Source: a virus. From it: 44,737 nt of DNA. A program made the position numbers and the translations under genes. The notes below the pieces were generated by a model. The model was given only the letters and a program-made list of their open reading frames with translations, had not been told where the DNA came from and did no database searches. The number at the start of each line of letters is the position of its first letter. The stretch's first letter is position 1. The stretch is taken from the IMG/VR virus record IMGVR_UViG_3300027782_000141, positions 1-44,737 of that record; one strand, written 5' to 3'. Below, one piece after another: positions 1 to 7,806 of the stretch.

Positions 1-1211
1 TTTAGCTTTTCTGGGGTATAGATAGCTGATTCCATGTATTTTACAACTCTTTCAAATTTAGCGTACTCTAAGTCGTTGAATTTGCTTCGGTTTTTATCGT
101 CTAGATTGGCTAGAATGAAGTCTAGATGTCTTTGCATGTAAGGCATAAACTCATCTTTAGGCAGAATATTCATATCGTACTGTAGCGGCTCTTTTAAGTA
201 TGGAGTATCAAAACGTATGCGTTGCCATTTGTTCTGCTCAACTCCATTGTACTTAACACGCCATTCTAGAATCTTTTCCAACAAACTTTGAAAATTAGTC
301 ACCGTGAGAATATTAAACGTGATCATAAAAGTAATGGGCAAAGATGTTTTAGTTAGATAGGTATCTAGATTACGTTCCCACACAGTTAAATCCAATCCTG
401 TTCGAATATACTCTGCAGGTGCTCCCCATGTATCTATGCTGGTAAAAATTTTAAAGTCCTTGATCTTACCACCATTAACTAGATTGTTTACTTTCTCAAC
501 TAGACGATCGATTAATATAGGTTTGACTCCAAAATTTGTATTGATATTAAGTTCTAAATTAGGCAACGGATTGTTTTCTAAATCTTCCAATAAACGCCAG
601 GTGCTAGATTGCAGCAATGGCTCGCCGCCCGTGATACGTAAAATTGTTAACGTCTTACGAACTTCAGGCCACCAACGCCACCATGCTTCCACATAGGGAT
701 TGGTTTCTTCTTCGTAGATCTTAAACCAATCAATGTCATTACGGTGATTCTTAACCATATCGTAAGGACCGTGATCCTTGATTTCTTTATAATAACTACT
801 CGAATGTTTGGGATGACAGTATCCACATTTAAAATTACACTCATTGCCGAATGAAATTTCTATGTACTGCGGATTTATATTTTGATCCCAGTCACCGTCT
901 TTAATTTGTTGAAATCTTTTATCAGTATAAATTGTGCTATTACGTTCTTTACGATCGCTGACATAATCATCGCCCATGGTTTCAATATTCCAGCAATAAT
1001 TACATCCGCTGGGTTTTCCGCCGTTGAGCATTTCAAGACGTTCCATTTTCTTTTGAGTTGTGTTATGTAACGCACTGGCATCTATAATGATTTCATCTAA
1101 CGGTATTGTGTGTGGCGCTGGATGATAACAACTATGTGTTTCGCCGGTGCCTAAATAAATCGTGGTATGGTGCCACTTGGCCATACAGAACGTAGGCGAA
1201 ATTTCATTCAT
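1..1211 (-). CDS. Radical SAM protein with N-terminal cysteine (twitch-like) region, 3' end cut by window edge
   Basis: An open frame of 403 codons without a stop runs from the ATG at 1211 off the left edge. It has the radical SAM cluster motif CNFKCGYC (CX3CX2C, Cys125, 129, 132) after ISFGNE, followed by ITGGEPLL near residues 193-200, the usual SAM-binding GGE motif. Before the core there are four more cysteines (Cys9, Cys28 and a CNYC pair at 70 and 73), an arrangement expected of an auxiliary iron-sulfur cluster as in twitch/SPASM-type enzymes, here on the N-terminal side. Such enzymes generate a deoxyadenosyl radical, often to modify peptides or sugars; the substrate cannot be read from sequence. 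The gene starts 16 bases after the preceding glycosyltransferase-like gene and is probably cotranscribed with it. No strong Shine-Dalgarno sequence precedes the ATG. Family assignment is firm, the role is inference. Confidence 0.88.
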   Translation of the reverse strand, partial: MNEISPTFCMAKWHHTTIYLGTGETHSCYHPAPHTIPLDEIIIDASALHNTTQKKMERLEMLNGGKPSGCNYCWNIETMGDDYVSDRKERNSTIYTDKRFQQIKDGDWDQNINPQYIEISFGNECNFKCGYCHPKHSSSYYKEIKDHGPYDMVKNHRNDIDWFKIYEEETNPYVEAWWRWWPEVRKTLTILRITGGEPLLQSSTWRLLEDLENNPLPNLELNINTNFGVKPILIDRLVEKVNNLVNGGKIKDFKIFTSIDTWGAPAEYIRTGLDLTVWERNLDTYLTKTSLPITFMITFNILTVTNFQSLLEKILEWRVKYNGVEQNKWQRIRFDTPYLKEPLQYDMNILPKDEFMPYMQRHLDFILANLDDKNRSKFNDLEYAKFERVVKYMESAIYTPEKL

Positions 1212-1227
1212 TATAGGAATAAATTTT

Positions 1228-2271
1228 TTAATTCTTGCTATATCGTCCATCGAATTGTTCCTTGAGCCATTCAAAGTCATTGATCTTTTTAAGAGCTTCT
1301 AAATTTGTTTTGTGTGTGATACCGTATTCTCGTCCACTGATTGCACCATCGATTGCGTAACTATCTGTGGATTCTTCACACCACACTCGTAATCTTTCTT
1401 TGGTTTCTTCCTCTTGCTGACGATCGATAACTCGACTGGCCAGTTTACAACATTCTCTAAACGAGCTTTTCCATGTGTTAAAAGGATCTGTGTTAAATCC
1501 GTTTATATTCGAAACATCGGGCATCGGTCTAAACCATTTGCTGATACTTGTGGTCATGTCTGGCTTGCTTAGATCCATGTCTATGGTCATTTGTCTCGGT
1601 AACAACTTAACACCACCGTTACCGTATTCTAATCCATTAACAGGATTACGACTTTTCCATACATGCACTGTAGATTTAGCATTAAAATCATAATAGGGAA
1701 TTTGATAATTAAATTCAAAATCTGATTCTATGATTGCATCAGCATCTACTACATAAAACATATCTGTTTGACACAGTTTTGCTGCTTCGATATGAGCTTG
1801 ATGAATTCCTTTCACTCCGTTAACCCTATGGATTCTATGGGCTGGATAATTTAACCTACGATAATTTTCTTCTGCGAATGATTCGTGATAAGAAATAAAA
1901 GCAATATCAAACGGACGAGACACACTTGCAATAATATCTATTTCTTTTTTCTTTGTGAAAAATCGATAATCCCATTCACGTTGCAAGACCCGTGCCGCTT
2001 TGGGAAAAATACAAACGCCATCAAAATAGTTGCCGTTTTTAAACACATGAATGTATTCTTCGTCCCACTTGAGAACACGATAGTCAAAGTTAAAATCTGT
2101 GACTGACAAATAGTCCCATACTACCCAAAAGAATTTAGTAAACGACTTAGATTTTACTTCTTCAAAAGATTTTACATTTTCTAGTTTTTGTGCATTAGGA
2201 AATCGATGCTTAAACGTTGCCCAAACATCCTCATCAATTGTGCCCTTGCCTACTAGGAAAATATCATACAT
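1228..2271 (-). CDS. GT-A-type glycosyltransferase-like protein with extra N-terminal domain (paralogue of the next gene upstream)
   Basis: A 347-residue protein. Residues about 120-230 resemble a GT-A nucleotide-sugar transferase core: DIAFISYHE, then a VDADA stretch with a DXD-like metal motif at 176-178, then NGLEYGNGG at about 212-220. The same landmarks in the same order occur in the adjacent 303-residue protein, so the two arose by duplication. The first ~110 residues, rich in Trp, Phe and Tyr, have no counterpart in the paralogue and may form a separate domain. It overlaps the upstream gene by 8 bases, which suggests translational coupling. The likely activity is transfer of a sugar from a nucleotide donor; the acceptor is unknown. 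No signal peptide or membrane segment is visible, so it should be cytoplasmic. Confidence 0.7.
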   Translation of the reverse strand: MYDIFLVGKGTIDEDVWATFKHRFPNAQKLENVKSFEEVKSKSFTKFFWVVWDYLSVTDFNFDYRVLKWDEEYIHVFKNGNYFDGVCIFPKAARVLQREWDYRFFTKKKEIDIIASVSRPFDIAFISYHESFAEENYRRLNYPAHRIHRVNGVKGIHQAHIEAAKLCQTDMFYVVDADAIIESDFEFNYQIPYYDFNAKSTVHVWKSRNPVNGLEYGNGGVKLLPRQMTIDMDLSKPDMTTSISKWFRPMPDVSNINGFNTDPFNTWKSSFRECCKLASRVIDRQQEEETKERLRVWCEESTDSYAIDGAISGREYGITHKTNLEALKKINDFEWLKEQFDGRYSKN

Positions 2272-3175
2272 CCGCAGGCATCCGATAATAGGTTAACCCC
2301 AGATTGATAGTTTCGTCATAGAGCTCTAGGGTATATCTGCTTTGTTCTGCATCAAGGAACGGCCAATCAAGTCCTAAATTAAGTTTAATTTTATATCCAA
2401 GAGATATTATTTCTTCTATTAGACCAGTGCCCCCTACTTCCTCGAACGGCCGACCATACTGATTCCATATACCACCGAGAATTTCAAAGTCTCTAACTTC
2501 TACGTAATTCCATTCAGTGCAATTTGCTAACCATGTGCCCAATCTTGCACCATAGACTGCATAAAGACCGTTTTCTTCGTGTGCGCCGACTGTGGACCAC
2601 ATGCGCAGTCTGTGAATGTTGTGCCACCAAATACGTTGTTTGATTTCTTGGGGCGGAACCTTGACTCCGTCAAGTAGGGTCATTTTCACACCTTCACGGA
2701 ATCCTGCTCGCCATGCTTGAAAGGGCGATCCTGTAATAATACTTTCGCTGTAAACTCGAGGAAAATTTTTATAGCCTTCTTCCCAACAAAAATCCACTTG
2801 ACCTCGATCGCTGTCTGAGTTTTCATGTGTACGCATATTAAGTACAAACTCTTTGTTCCAAATTTTTAATCCGCCATTGCCGTAGCGCAAACCATTGATG
2901 GTGTTACGCCCACACCATCCATAGACCTGTATTTTAGGATCAGTCATATCTAATTCTAGATTAAAGAAGGCAGGGTCTACAATGTTATCGGCATCAACGG
3001 TAATGAACCAATCAGTTTCACTTAGTTCTGCTGCGGCCTTGTGTGCATGATCGCTGCCTTTGACTCCATGAACACGTTTTGCCCAAGGCACTTTATTACA
3101 TAAGTCTGCATAATGCAGATCTGCATTTGGCTCATCATAACTTAGAAAGATAACATCAAATTCTACTGTTTTCAT
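2264..3175 (-). CDS. GT-A-type glycosyltransferase-like protein
   Basis: A 303-residue protein beginning with FDVIFLSYDE, typical of the first beta strand of a GT-A fold. A VDADN segment places a DXD-like motif at residues 61-63, preceded by HGVKGSDHAHKAA, and NGLRYGNGG follows at about 94-102. These elements match the downstream 347-residue protein in order and spacing (HRVNGVKG, VDADA, NGLEYGNGG). The C-terminal half is rich in Trp and Tyr and may form the acceptor site. The start codon overlaps the stop of the upstream gene as ATGA, a sign of coupled translation. The family is inferred from motifs; I cannot name the donor or acceptor. Confidence 0.7.
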   Translation of the reverse strand: MKTVEFDVIFLSYDEPNADLHYADLCNKVPWAKRVHGVKGSDHAHKAAAELSETDWFITVDADNIVDPAFFNLELDMTDPKIQVYGWCGRNTINGLRYGNGGLKIWNKEFVLNMRTHENSDSDRGQVDFCWEEGYKNFPRVYSESIITGSPFQAWRAGFREGVKMTLLDGVKVPPQEIKQRIWWHNIHRLRMWSTVGAHEENGLYAVYGARLGTWLANCTEWNYVEVRDFEILGGIWNQYGRPFEEVGGTGLIEEIISLGYKIKLNLGLDWPFLDAEQSRYTLELYDETINLGLTYYRMPADV

Positions 3176-3789
3176 TTATATTCTATAACGTAATTTTTAA
3201 ACAATCGTCTGGTGTACACACTAAAGTTGTCGTAGGATACATTGTTAACGGTAACCGTTTTACCCACTAGATCATTTATTTTAACAGAAAACATCTTATA
3301 GATCAAGTTAGGATCATTATATTCTGTGATTAAAAAATCCATAACTGTGCTGCCGTCCCAAACAAAATTTCTCTGTTTATTTGCATCTTTGTATTTTTTG
3401 GTTCCGCCAAACTCGCTCGACAGCTGTACTTTTAATTTTTGATTATTGGCTGTATAGGTAAGATATATGTCAGGTTTAGAAATATCAGTGTATTGTATCA
3501 ACGGTATTCTATGCAAAACATCATCTAATTTATTTAGAGTTTTAATCTCGGCTATTTCTAAATTACCCGAATGAATATCTATCTGGCAATGATGTATCTG
3601 TATCTCTGCTGTGATGATTGCTAGTGCTGTTTCAGTATCTATCTCGATCACATGTTCTTCATTTTGAAAAGCATAGTCGGGGCCTACACTATTCACAGCA
3701 CCCGTTAGCTGATCATACACAGCTACATATTTCACCGGTGATGGTGTATACTCAGCCAACCATTTATCAAAATCTTCTACAGTTTCCAT
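3172..3789 (-). CDS. Hypothetical protein in the glycosyltransferase cassette
   Basis: A 205-residue acidic protein that I do not recognise. It has no signal peptide, membrane segment or obvious catalytic motif. The N-terminal part has a beta-rich stretch (VKYVAVYDQLTGAV) and the C-terminal half has charged, aromatic beta strands, which would fit a small structural or binding domain. A clear Shine-Dalgarno (AGAGGAAA) sits a few bases before the ATG and supports this start. It overlaps the upstream glycosyltransferase-like gene by 13 bases and the downstream one by 4, so it is translated within the same operon. Its place between two pairs of transferases suggests a part in the same process, but this is position only. 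Confidence 0.6.
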   Translation of the reverse strand: METVEDFDKWLAEYTPSPVKYVAVYDQLTGAVNSVGPDYAFQNEEHVIEIDTETALAIITAEIQIHHCQIDIHSGNLEIAEIKTLNKLDDVLHRIPLIQYTDISKPDIYLTYTANNQKLKVQLSSEFGGTKKYKDANKQRNFVWDGSTVMDFLITEYNDPNLIYKMFSVKINDLVGKTVTVNNVSYDNFSVYTRRLFKNYVIEYK

Positions 3790-4616
3790 GCAATTTCCTC
3801 TAGATTGTTTATCATTTCCTTGTTTATTTTATCTTTTTCCACATAATGGATTATATCATACTGTTGATAATTTCCTATTTTTAGTTGACCTTTTTTATTG
3901 AGATAGAATCCCACATGATCACTCCACGTATCTGCAGGCCATGGCCACTTCTGCAGCATAGGTTTCATATGTACTATTCTAGGAAAGTCTAATGCATACG
4001 CTATCTCATCAGTAATGCCTAGTATATCTGCAGACAATGCAAATGCTTCGTCAGTGCCTAGGACCTTTGGTTTATGCTGATGCAGGAACGTATTTGAAAA
4101 TTCTATAGGATTCTTAATTATGCTTCTTCCTAGATCAAAAAATTCTTTGGCCATTTGAGAGTCTTTGTTAAAAAAAGTCCACATAGAATATAAATCTGGA
4201 AGATTATTTTTGTCAAAGGCTTTTCTATAACTGCGGTCACTGACTGTGTCACCCCTATAAGTAAACACTTGGTTAGCCACATATAATTCGCTGTTATCGA
4301 TAAAATAGTCAATCCAATGACTGTGATCTTGTACAAATAACATGTCAGCATCTAGGCACACTGTATGATCAAATGGTGTTAGCTGATCCATCCAACTACG
4401 GCCATCCCAAAATGTTTCTTGGCTCCATTCTATTACATGATCAAATACCCATGGGCTGGTAAGTTTTTCTATTTTAGTTTTGTCATCTATAACAATAGCC
4501 ACACGATCATACCCCTGTTGTTGTGTGTTTTTTATACTCAATGCCAACCCATAGGCCAACTGTAGATAATCAACAGAATCGTGTTCTGCCACTACTATTA
4601 GATATCCGAAATTCAT
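3777..4616 (-). CDS. GT8-like glycosyltransferase
   Basis: A 279-residue protein with features of GT-A, GT8-like transferases. It opens with GYLIVVAEHDSVDYLQLAYGLALSIK, here read as a first strand followed by a helix; CLDADMLFV carries a DXD motif at residues 89-91; GTDEAFALSADILG resembles the DE-containing segment of GT8 proteins; IVHMKP follows and may provide the C-terminal histidine ligand. The start is well supported: GGAG lies five bases upstream inside the end of the preceding gene, and the ATGA overlap couples the two. It resembles the next upstream protein in layout, so the two form a second, divergent pair in the cassette. The acceptor is unknown; virion fibre or host-surface glycan are both possible. 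Confidence 0.72.
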   Translation of the reverse strand: MNFGYLIVVAEHDSVDYLQLAYGLALSIKNTQQQGYDRVAIVIDDKTKIEKLTSPWVFDHVIEWSQETFWDGRSWMDQLTPFDHTVCLDADMLFVQDHSHWIDYFIDNSELYVANQVFTYRGDTVSDRSYRKAFDKNNLPDLYSMWTFFNKDSQMAKEFFDLGRSIIKNPIEFSNTFLHQHKPKVLGTDEAFALSADILGITDEIAYALDFPRIVHMKPMLQKWPWPADTWSDHVGFYLNKKGQLKIGNYQQYDIIHYVEKDKINKEMINNLEEIAWKL

Positions 4617-5473
4617 ATTAACTCCAATAATGCCTGCTTGTGTCTAATCACACTTTGTTTGTTCATTATATGTACATCTATGTCGGAGATAGCAGCAGCA
4701 CAGTATGAGTTGGTAAATTTATAATCTACAAGAAATGTCAAGGTGTTGCCGTTGACACCATGTAGTATATCTTTGTCCAACGCCGACAACACCGGAGGCA
4801 AGGATCCTATATCAGTCTGTCGATAGCCATCTAATATGTGTTTGGCTATGCTGAAGGCAATATCATTTCTAAATTGACGAGGATCAAATCTAAACACATC
4901 AGCAAACTGAGAGTAATTTTCTTTGATATAATTTACTGTGTCAAAAAACAATTTAGCATTGGAATTTTTTGAGAACATCACTGTTGTGGCCCAATACATT
5001 TTAACACCAGTATCACTTACATGCCGATCTAGATATCCGGTGCGTGAGTCATTGTAGATATCATTGATAGCGTCTCCTAGCATGACATCTATATCAATGT
5101 CCCAATATTCGCCGAGACTGTTTGATAACACAAAAAAATCACTGTCTATCAATAGTGTTCTATCATAGGGGGTTAGATCACATGCTGTGTTTCTGTTGGT
5201 GTTTATAAAAGGAACCATTTGTCCAGTTTGCCCATCATTGAGATGCCGTTGATTAGCTGTGGCTGGCCTGTCGACTGTGATAATGTGTTCAAAAATATCA
5301 GTAGCATGATTAAAAATATTAGATTCCTTCATCCACTCAACGGTAGAGATATCGGTGATCAACGAAACAGGCACCTGTAAATTCTTTTTGGCCAGGCCGC
5401 CAGATATTATTGCCATTAACGCATAGTCAACTGTGCGATTGTTGTGTGCGTAAATTAATATTCCTCGAGTCAT
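4613..5473 (-). CDS. GT8-like glycosyltransferase
   Basis: A 286-residue protein whose first half looks like a GT-A fold: RGILIYAHNNRTVDYALMA at the start, then TLLIDSDFFV with a DSD metal motif at residues 110-112. The pattern of first strand, helix, and YDRTLLIDSDFF parallels FDHTVCLDADMLF in the downstream gene, so the two are probably distant paralogues. A later segment, RQFRNDIAFSIAKHIL, would correspond to the GTDEAFALSA segment of its partner. Translation is coupled at both ends by ATGA overlaps (5470-5473 and 4613-4616). A glycosyl transfer role is inferred; no substrate can be given. Confidence 0.68.
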   Translation of the reverse strand: MTRGILIYAHNNRTVDYALMAIISGGLAKKNLQVPVSLITDISTVEWMKESNIFNHATDIFEHIITVDRPATANQRHLNDGQTGQMVPFINTNRNTACDLTPYDRTLLIDSDFFVLSNSLGEYWDIDIDVMLGDAINDIYNDSRTGYLDRHVSDTGVKMYWATTVMFSKNSNAKLFFDTVNYIKENYSQFADVFRFDPRQFRNDIAFSIAKHILDGYRQTDIGSLPPVLSALDKDILHGVNGNTLTFLVDYKFTNSYCAAAISDIDVHIMNKQSVIRHKQALLELI

Positions 5474-5820
5474 TGTGATATTAATTTTTCTACAGATCTA
5501 CTTTTTTTAATCTTTTGATATTGATCAAAATATTCATTAGTGACTTCAAAATATCTTTGAAAAAGTTCTTCGCGAAATGCTTCAAGATCGTCTACTAGTA
5601 TAGGATTTTCGTTGACATCTAACAGTACTACTCCAGATGTTCTGCCTTTGGCACATAACATGTCTACAAAAGTCAATAAATTCCTATCAATACGAAATAA
5701 CCCACCGTTGAATCCATAGGTCAGTTTGGCTGTTATACGTTCTTTAAGAACTTTTTTTTGAATAGAAAAAGTCTGTTGGTAATTGGAAAAATCCAAAGCT
5801 GCTTTGAGCTGTTGGTCCAT
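5470..5820 (-). CDS. Hypothetical protein, first gene of the glycosyltransferase operon
   Basis: A 116-residue protein without recognised domain. It begins with a predicted helix (MDQQLKAALDFSNYQQTFSIQKKVLKERI), followed by a beta-rich middle (KLTYGFNGGLFRIDRNLLTF) and a charged helical C-terminus. The start is well supported by AAGGAG five bases before the ATG, and a perfect late promoter TATAAATA lies about 30 bases upstream. It overlaps the first GT8-like gene by 4 bases. Its position directly after a late promoter means it should be made late together with the sugar-modifying enzymes. Function unknown. Confidence 0.65.
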   Translation of the reverse strand: MDQQLKAALDFSNYQQTFSIQKKVLKERITAKLTYGFNGGLFRIDRNLLTFVDMLCAKGRTSGVVLLDVNENPILVDDLEAFREELFQRYFEVTNEYFDQYQKIKKSRSVEKLISQ

Positions 5821-5832
5821 GAGTTCTCCTTG

Positions 5833-5850
5833 ATAAACTGCGTAGTTTAT
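5833..5850 (-). other. Stem-loop in the 5' leader of the glycosyltransferase operon
   Basis: ATAAACT (5833-5839) and AGTTTAT (5844-5850) pair perfectly over seven bases with a four-base loop. On the minus strand it begins within the late promoter element and ends just before the Shine-Dalgarno of the 116-residue gene, so it would lie at or near the very 5' end of the late transcript. It is not followed by a U run, which argues against an intrinsic terminator. Confidence 0.5.
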
Positions 5851-5855
5851 TTATA
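5848..5855 (-). promoter_or_regulatory. T4-type late promoter TATAAATA
   Basis: The minus strand reads TATAAATA, an exact match to the T4 late promoter element recognised through the gp55 sigma factor. It sits in the 62-base gap between the stop of the 332-residue structural gene and the start of the 116-residue gene, 28 bases before that ATG. A gp55-like gene is present in this window. Confidence 0.8.
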
Positions 5856-5882
5856 GATGAACTAGTACCTGAGAAAAATTAA

Positions 5883-6881
5883 TTAACTGCCAGTTACTGA
5901 GCCTACAGTAATCAGTGGCGCGGTCACTGTGAATAATTGACTTGCAGGCACCATAATACCCGTGGCATACAGTGAAGAAGCGTTTACAGTTAGTGTACCA
6001 TCTACCACGTCATCAGGGGGGAAATCGGCTGTGGTGGCTGTTTGAGGTCCGGGTTCTATGAAAACAATTCCAGGATCGACATACCCATCCGTGAATAATA
6101 CTCGAATTTCTAATTGAGCTGCGGTTCCTGCACTGTTGTTGGCTTGGTCGGCACACCTAGCTTGTAGTTGATAATTATTAGAACCATAAGGACTTGACGC
6201 TGTGGCTGTGTAGTAGGTTTGAAATGTACTAGTGGTTCTATACCAATTCAACCCGTCGCCAGGAAATGTACCGGTGCCGGGATTCGCACCGCCAAACTGT
6301 TGTGTACCTGCAGCACTTAATAAAGAAGTCCATGATGTATTCTGATTAGATGTTGCGCCACCGGATCTAGATGCACTGATTCTAATTTGTCCGCCACTGT
6401 TGAAAAAATATCTAGCTGCATCAGAATTTGCCCAATAAACTTGTATAGTGCATTGACATTGAGTACTCCACGAAGTTGTTCTACTTGCTGACAAAACACC
6501 TGTGGCTGCAGACTCACCGGCTGCCACGGTGAATCTGTTAGTGGTAATTGTGTCTGCCCATACATCATACTGGCGTTGTGGAACATCCAGTGAACCGGTA
6601 TCTGGTGTAAAATTTGAAGTGTAGCGTATTGTTCCGCCTTCAGATACCACAGCTGTGGTTGGATTCGATCCGAAGATATGTTTATAGGCATTAATAATAT
6701 CATATCTGAGATTGGCCCATTCGTTAATAGTGACTTTACTATCCACCGACACTGCGGTTGATTGAATACGTGACTGCTGTCCCCATCCTATATTTACAGA
6801 ACCATTTCCTAAAACCGCAACTAGTTTATCTCTAATAGAGTTATAATCTGCTGTGACAATTTTATCGTTAACTGCTGGCAT
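5883..6881 (-). CDS. Virion structural protein, tandem paralogue A
   Basis: A 332-residue protein rich in Ser, Thr, Gly and Asn, as in beta-rich phage tail or fibre proteins. It shares an N-terminal region (TADYNSIRDKLVAVLGNGS... GWGQ), a central YFFNSGGQIRIS motif and a C-terminal VVDGTLTV segment with the next protein upstream, so the two are tandem duplicates. The N-terminal region resembles a short adaptor, the rest a display domain. It lies downstream of the fibre paralogues and is probably cotranscribed with the fourth of them. I infer a role in the tail or fibre complex; no enzymatic motif is visible. AAGGA precedes the start. Confidence 0.65.
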   Translation of the reverse strand: MPAVNDKIVTADYNSIRDKLVAVLGNGSVNIGWGQQSRIQSTAVSVDSKVTINEWANLRYDIINAYKHIFGSNPTTAVVSEGGTIRYTSNFTPDTGSLDVPQRQYDVWADTITTNRFTVAAGESAATGVLSASRTTSWSTQCQCTIQVYWANSDAARYFFNSGGQIRISASRSGGATSNQNTSWTSLLSAAGTQQFGGANPGTGTFPGDGLNWYRTTSTFQTYYTATASSPYGSNNYQLQARCADQANNSAGTAAQLEIRVLFTDGYVDPGIVFIEPGPQTATTADFPPDDVVDGTLTVNASSLYATGIMVPASQLFTVTAPLITVGSVTGS

Positions 6882-6897
6882 GAGATTATTTAAGTCC

Positions 6898-7806
6898 TTA
6901 ACTAGCTGTTATGCCGGAAAGTGAATATGATGGACTTGTTATAGAAAAAGTACCAGAAGGTTGTAATTGGCCGGAAGCTTTGAGTTCAGACACTGCTATA
7001 GTTAACGTGCCGTCGACTACATCTCCCGGTGGATGGCTGACTGTGAAAGGCACGTCCGGATCAGTATAACTATCCAACAGTGTCACCCGTATTTCTAATT
7101 GAGTAGCTGTGCCTGTGGAGTTATCCGCTACATTGGTCCTGGCTTCAAGTCTATAACTGTTGGCAGAATAAGAACTACTTAAGAAATTCTGATAATAAGT
7201 CTGATAAGAATTTGTTAATGTGTAATAATTAACTGAAGGATCAGTGTCAGCTCCAAAACTCTGTGTGCCAACTGCATTCAAAAAGTTAACCCAGGCTGTA
7301 ACCTGTGGTGTAGATACCGCACCTACTAATGATGTTACAAATCTTATTTTGCCGCCGCTGTTAAAAAAATATCTGCCTTGATTAGAGTCAGCAAATGTCA
7401 CTGTCAGTGTTGCCTGTGCCTGTATGCCCCAGGGGGTACTATAAGTTTGGCTGGTTTTGGCAGAGGTGACGGACTGGCTTCCTGCTATAAGGAATCGTTT
7501 TACAATCGCATCTTCTAATAATATATCATAATTAGTGTTTGGAGAACTAGGCCCAAACCCTATGGGATCACCCACATTGACATTTACCACTGCAGGTATA
7601 TTGCCATCCTGGTGAACTTTGATATTAATAATATCAAATTTGATTAGATCCCACTGAGCTTTTGTTATGTTATTACCAGTGAATACATCTGCAGATAATA
7701 CTGTTTGCCCGTAACCCCTAGTACCGGAACCTGTGCCTAACAGTGACTGGGCTTTATCCTGTATGGTTACATACTGCGATGCAAGGATATTTGTTCCTGT
7801 GGTCAT
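6898..7806 (-). CDS. Virion structural protein, tandem paralogue B
   Basis: A 302-residue paralogue of the neighbouring 332-residue protein. Shared landmarks are the adaptor-like N-terminus (YVTIQDKAQSLLGTGSG... GYGQ), the motif YFFNSGGKIRFV, QTYYQNFLSSSY opposite QTYYTATASSPY, and the C-terminal VVDGTLTIAVSEL. Composition is low in Cys and rich in Ser, Thr and Asn, as in extracellular phage fibres. The ATG overlaps the stop of the upstream fibre gene by one base (TAATG), so the two are translationally linked. Having two diverged copies side by side suggests two positions in the virion or diversification of a host-contacting protein. Confidence 0.65.
   Translation of the reverse strand: MTTGTNILASQYVTIQDKAQSLLGTGSGTRGYGQTVLSADVFTGNNITKAQWDLIKFDIINIKVHQDGNIPAVVNVNVGDPIGFGPSSPNTNYDILLEDAIVKRFLIAGSQSVTSAKTSQTYSTPWGIQAQATLTVTFADSNQGRYFFNSGGKIRFVTSLVGAVSTPQVTAWVNFLNAVGTQSFGADTDPSVNYYTLTNSYQTYYQNFLSSSYSANSYRLEARTNVADNSTGTATQLEIRVTLLDSYTDPDVPFTVSHPPGDVVDGTLTIAVSELKASGQLQPSGTFSITSPSYSLSGITAS

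Noticed and set aside
5833-5850. Intrinsic terminator after the 332-residue structural gene
   Set aside because: The stem is AT-rich and is not followed by a run of U on the minus strand; it fits a 5' leader hairpin better.
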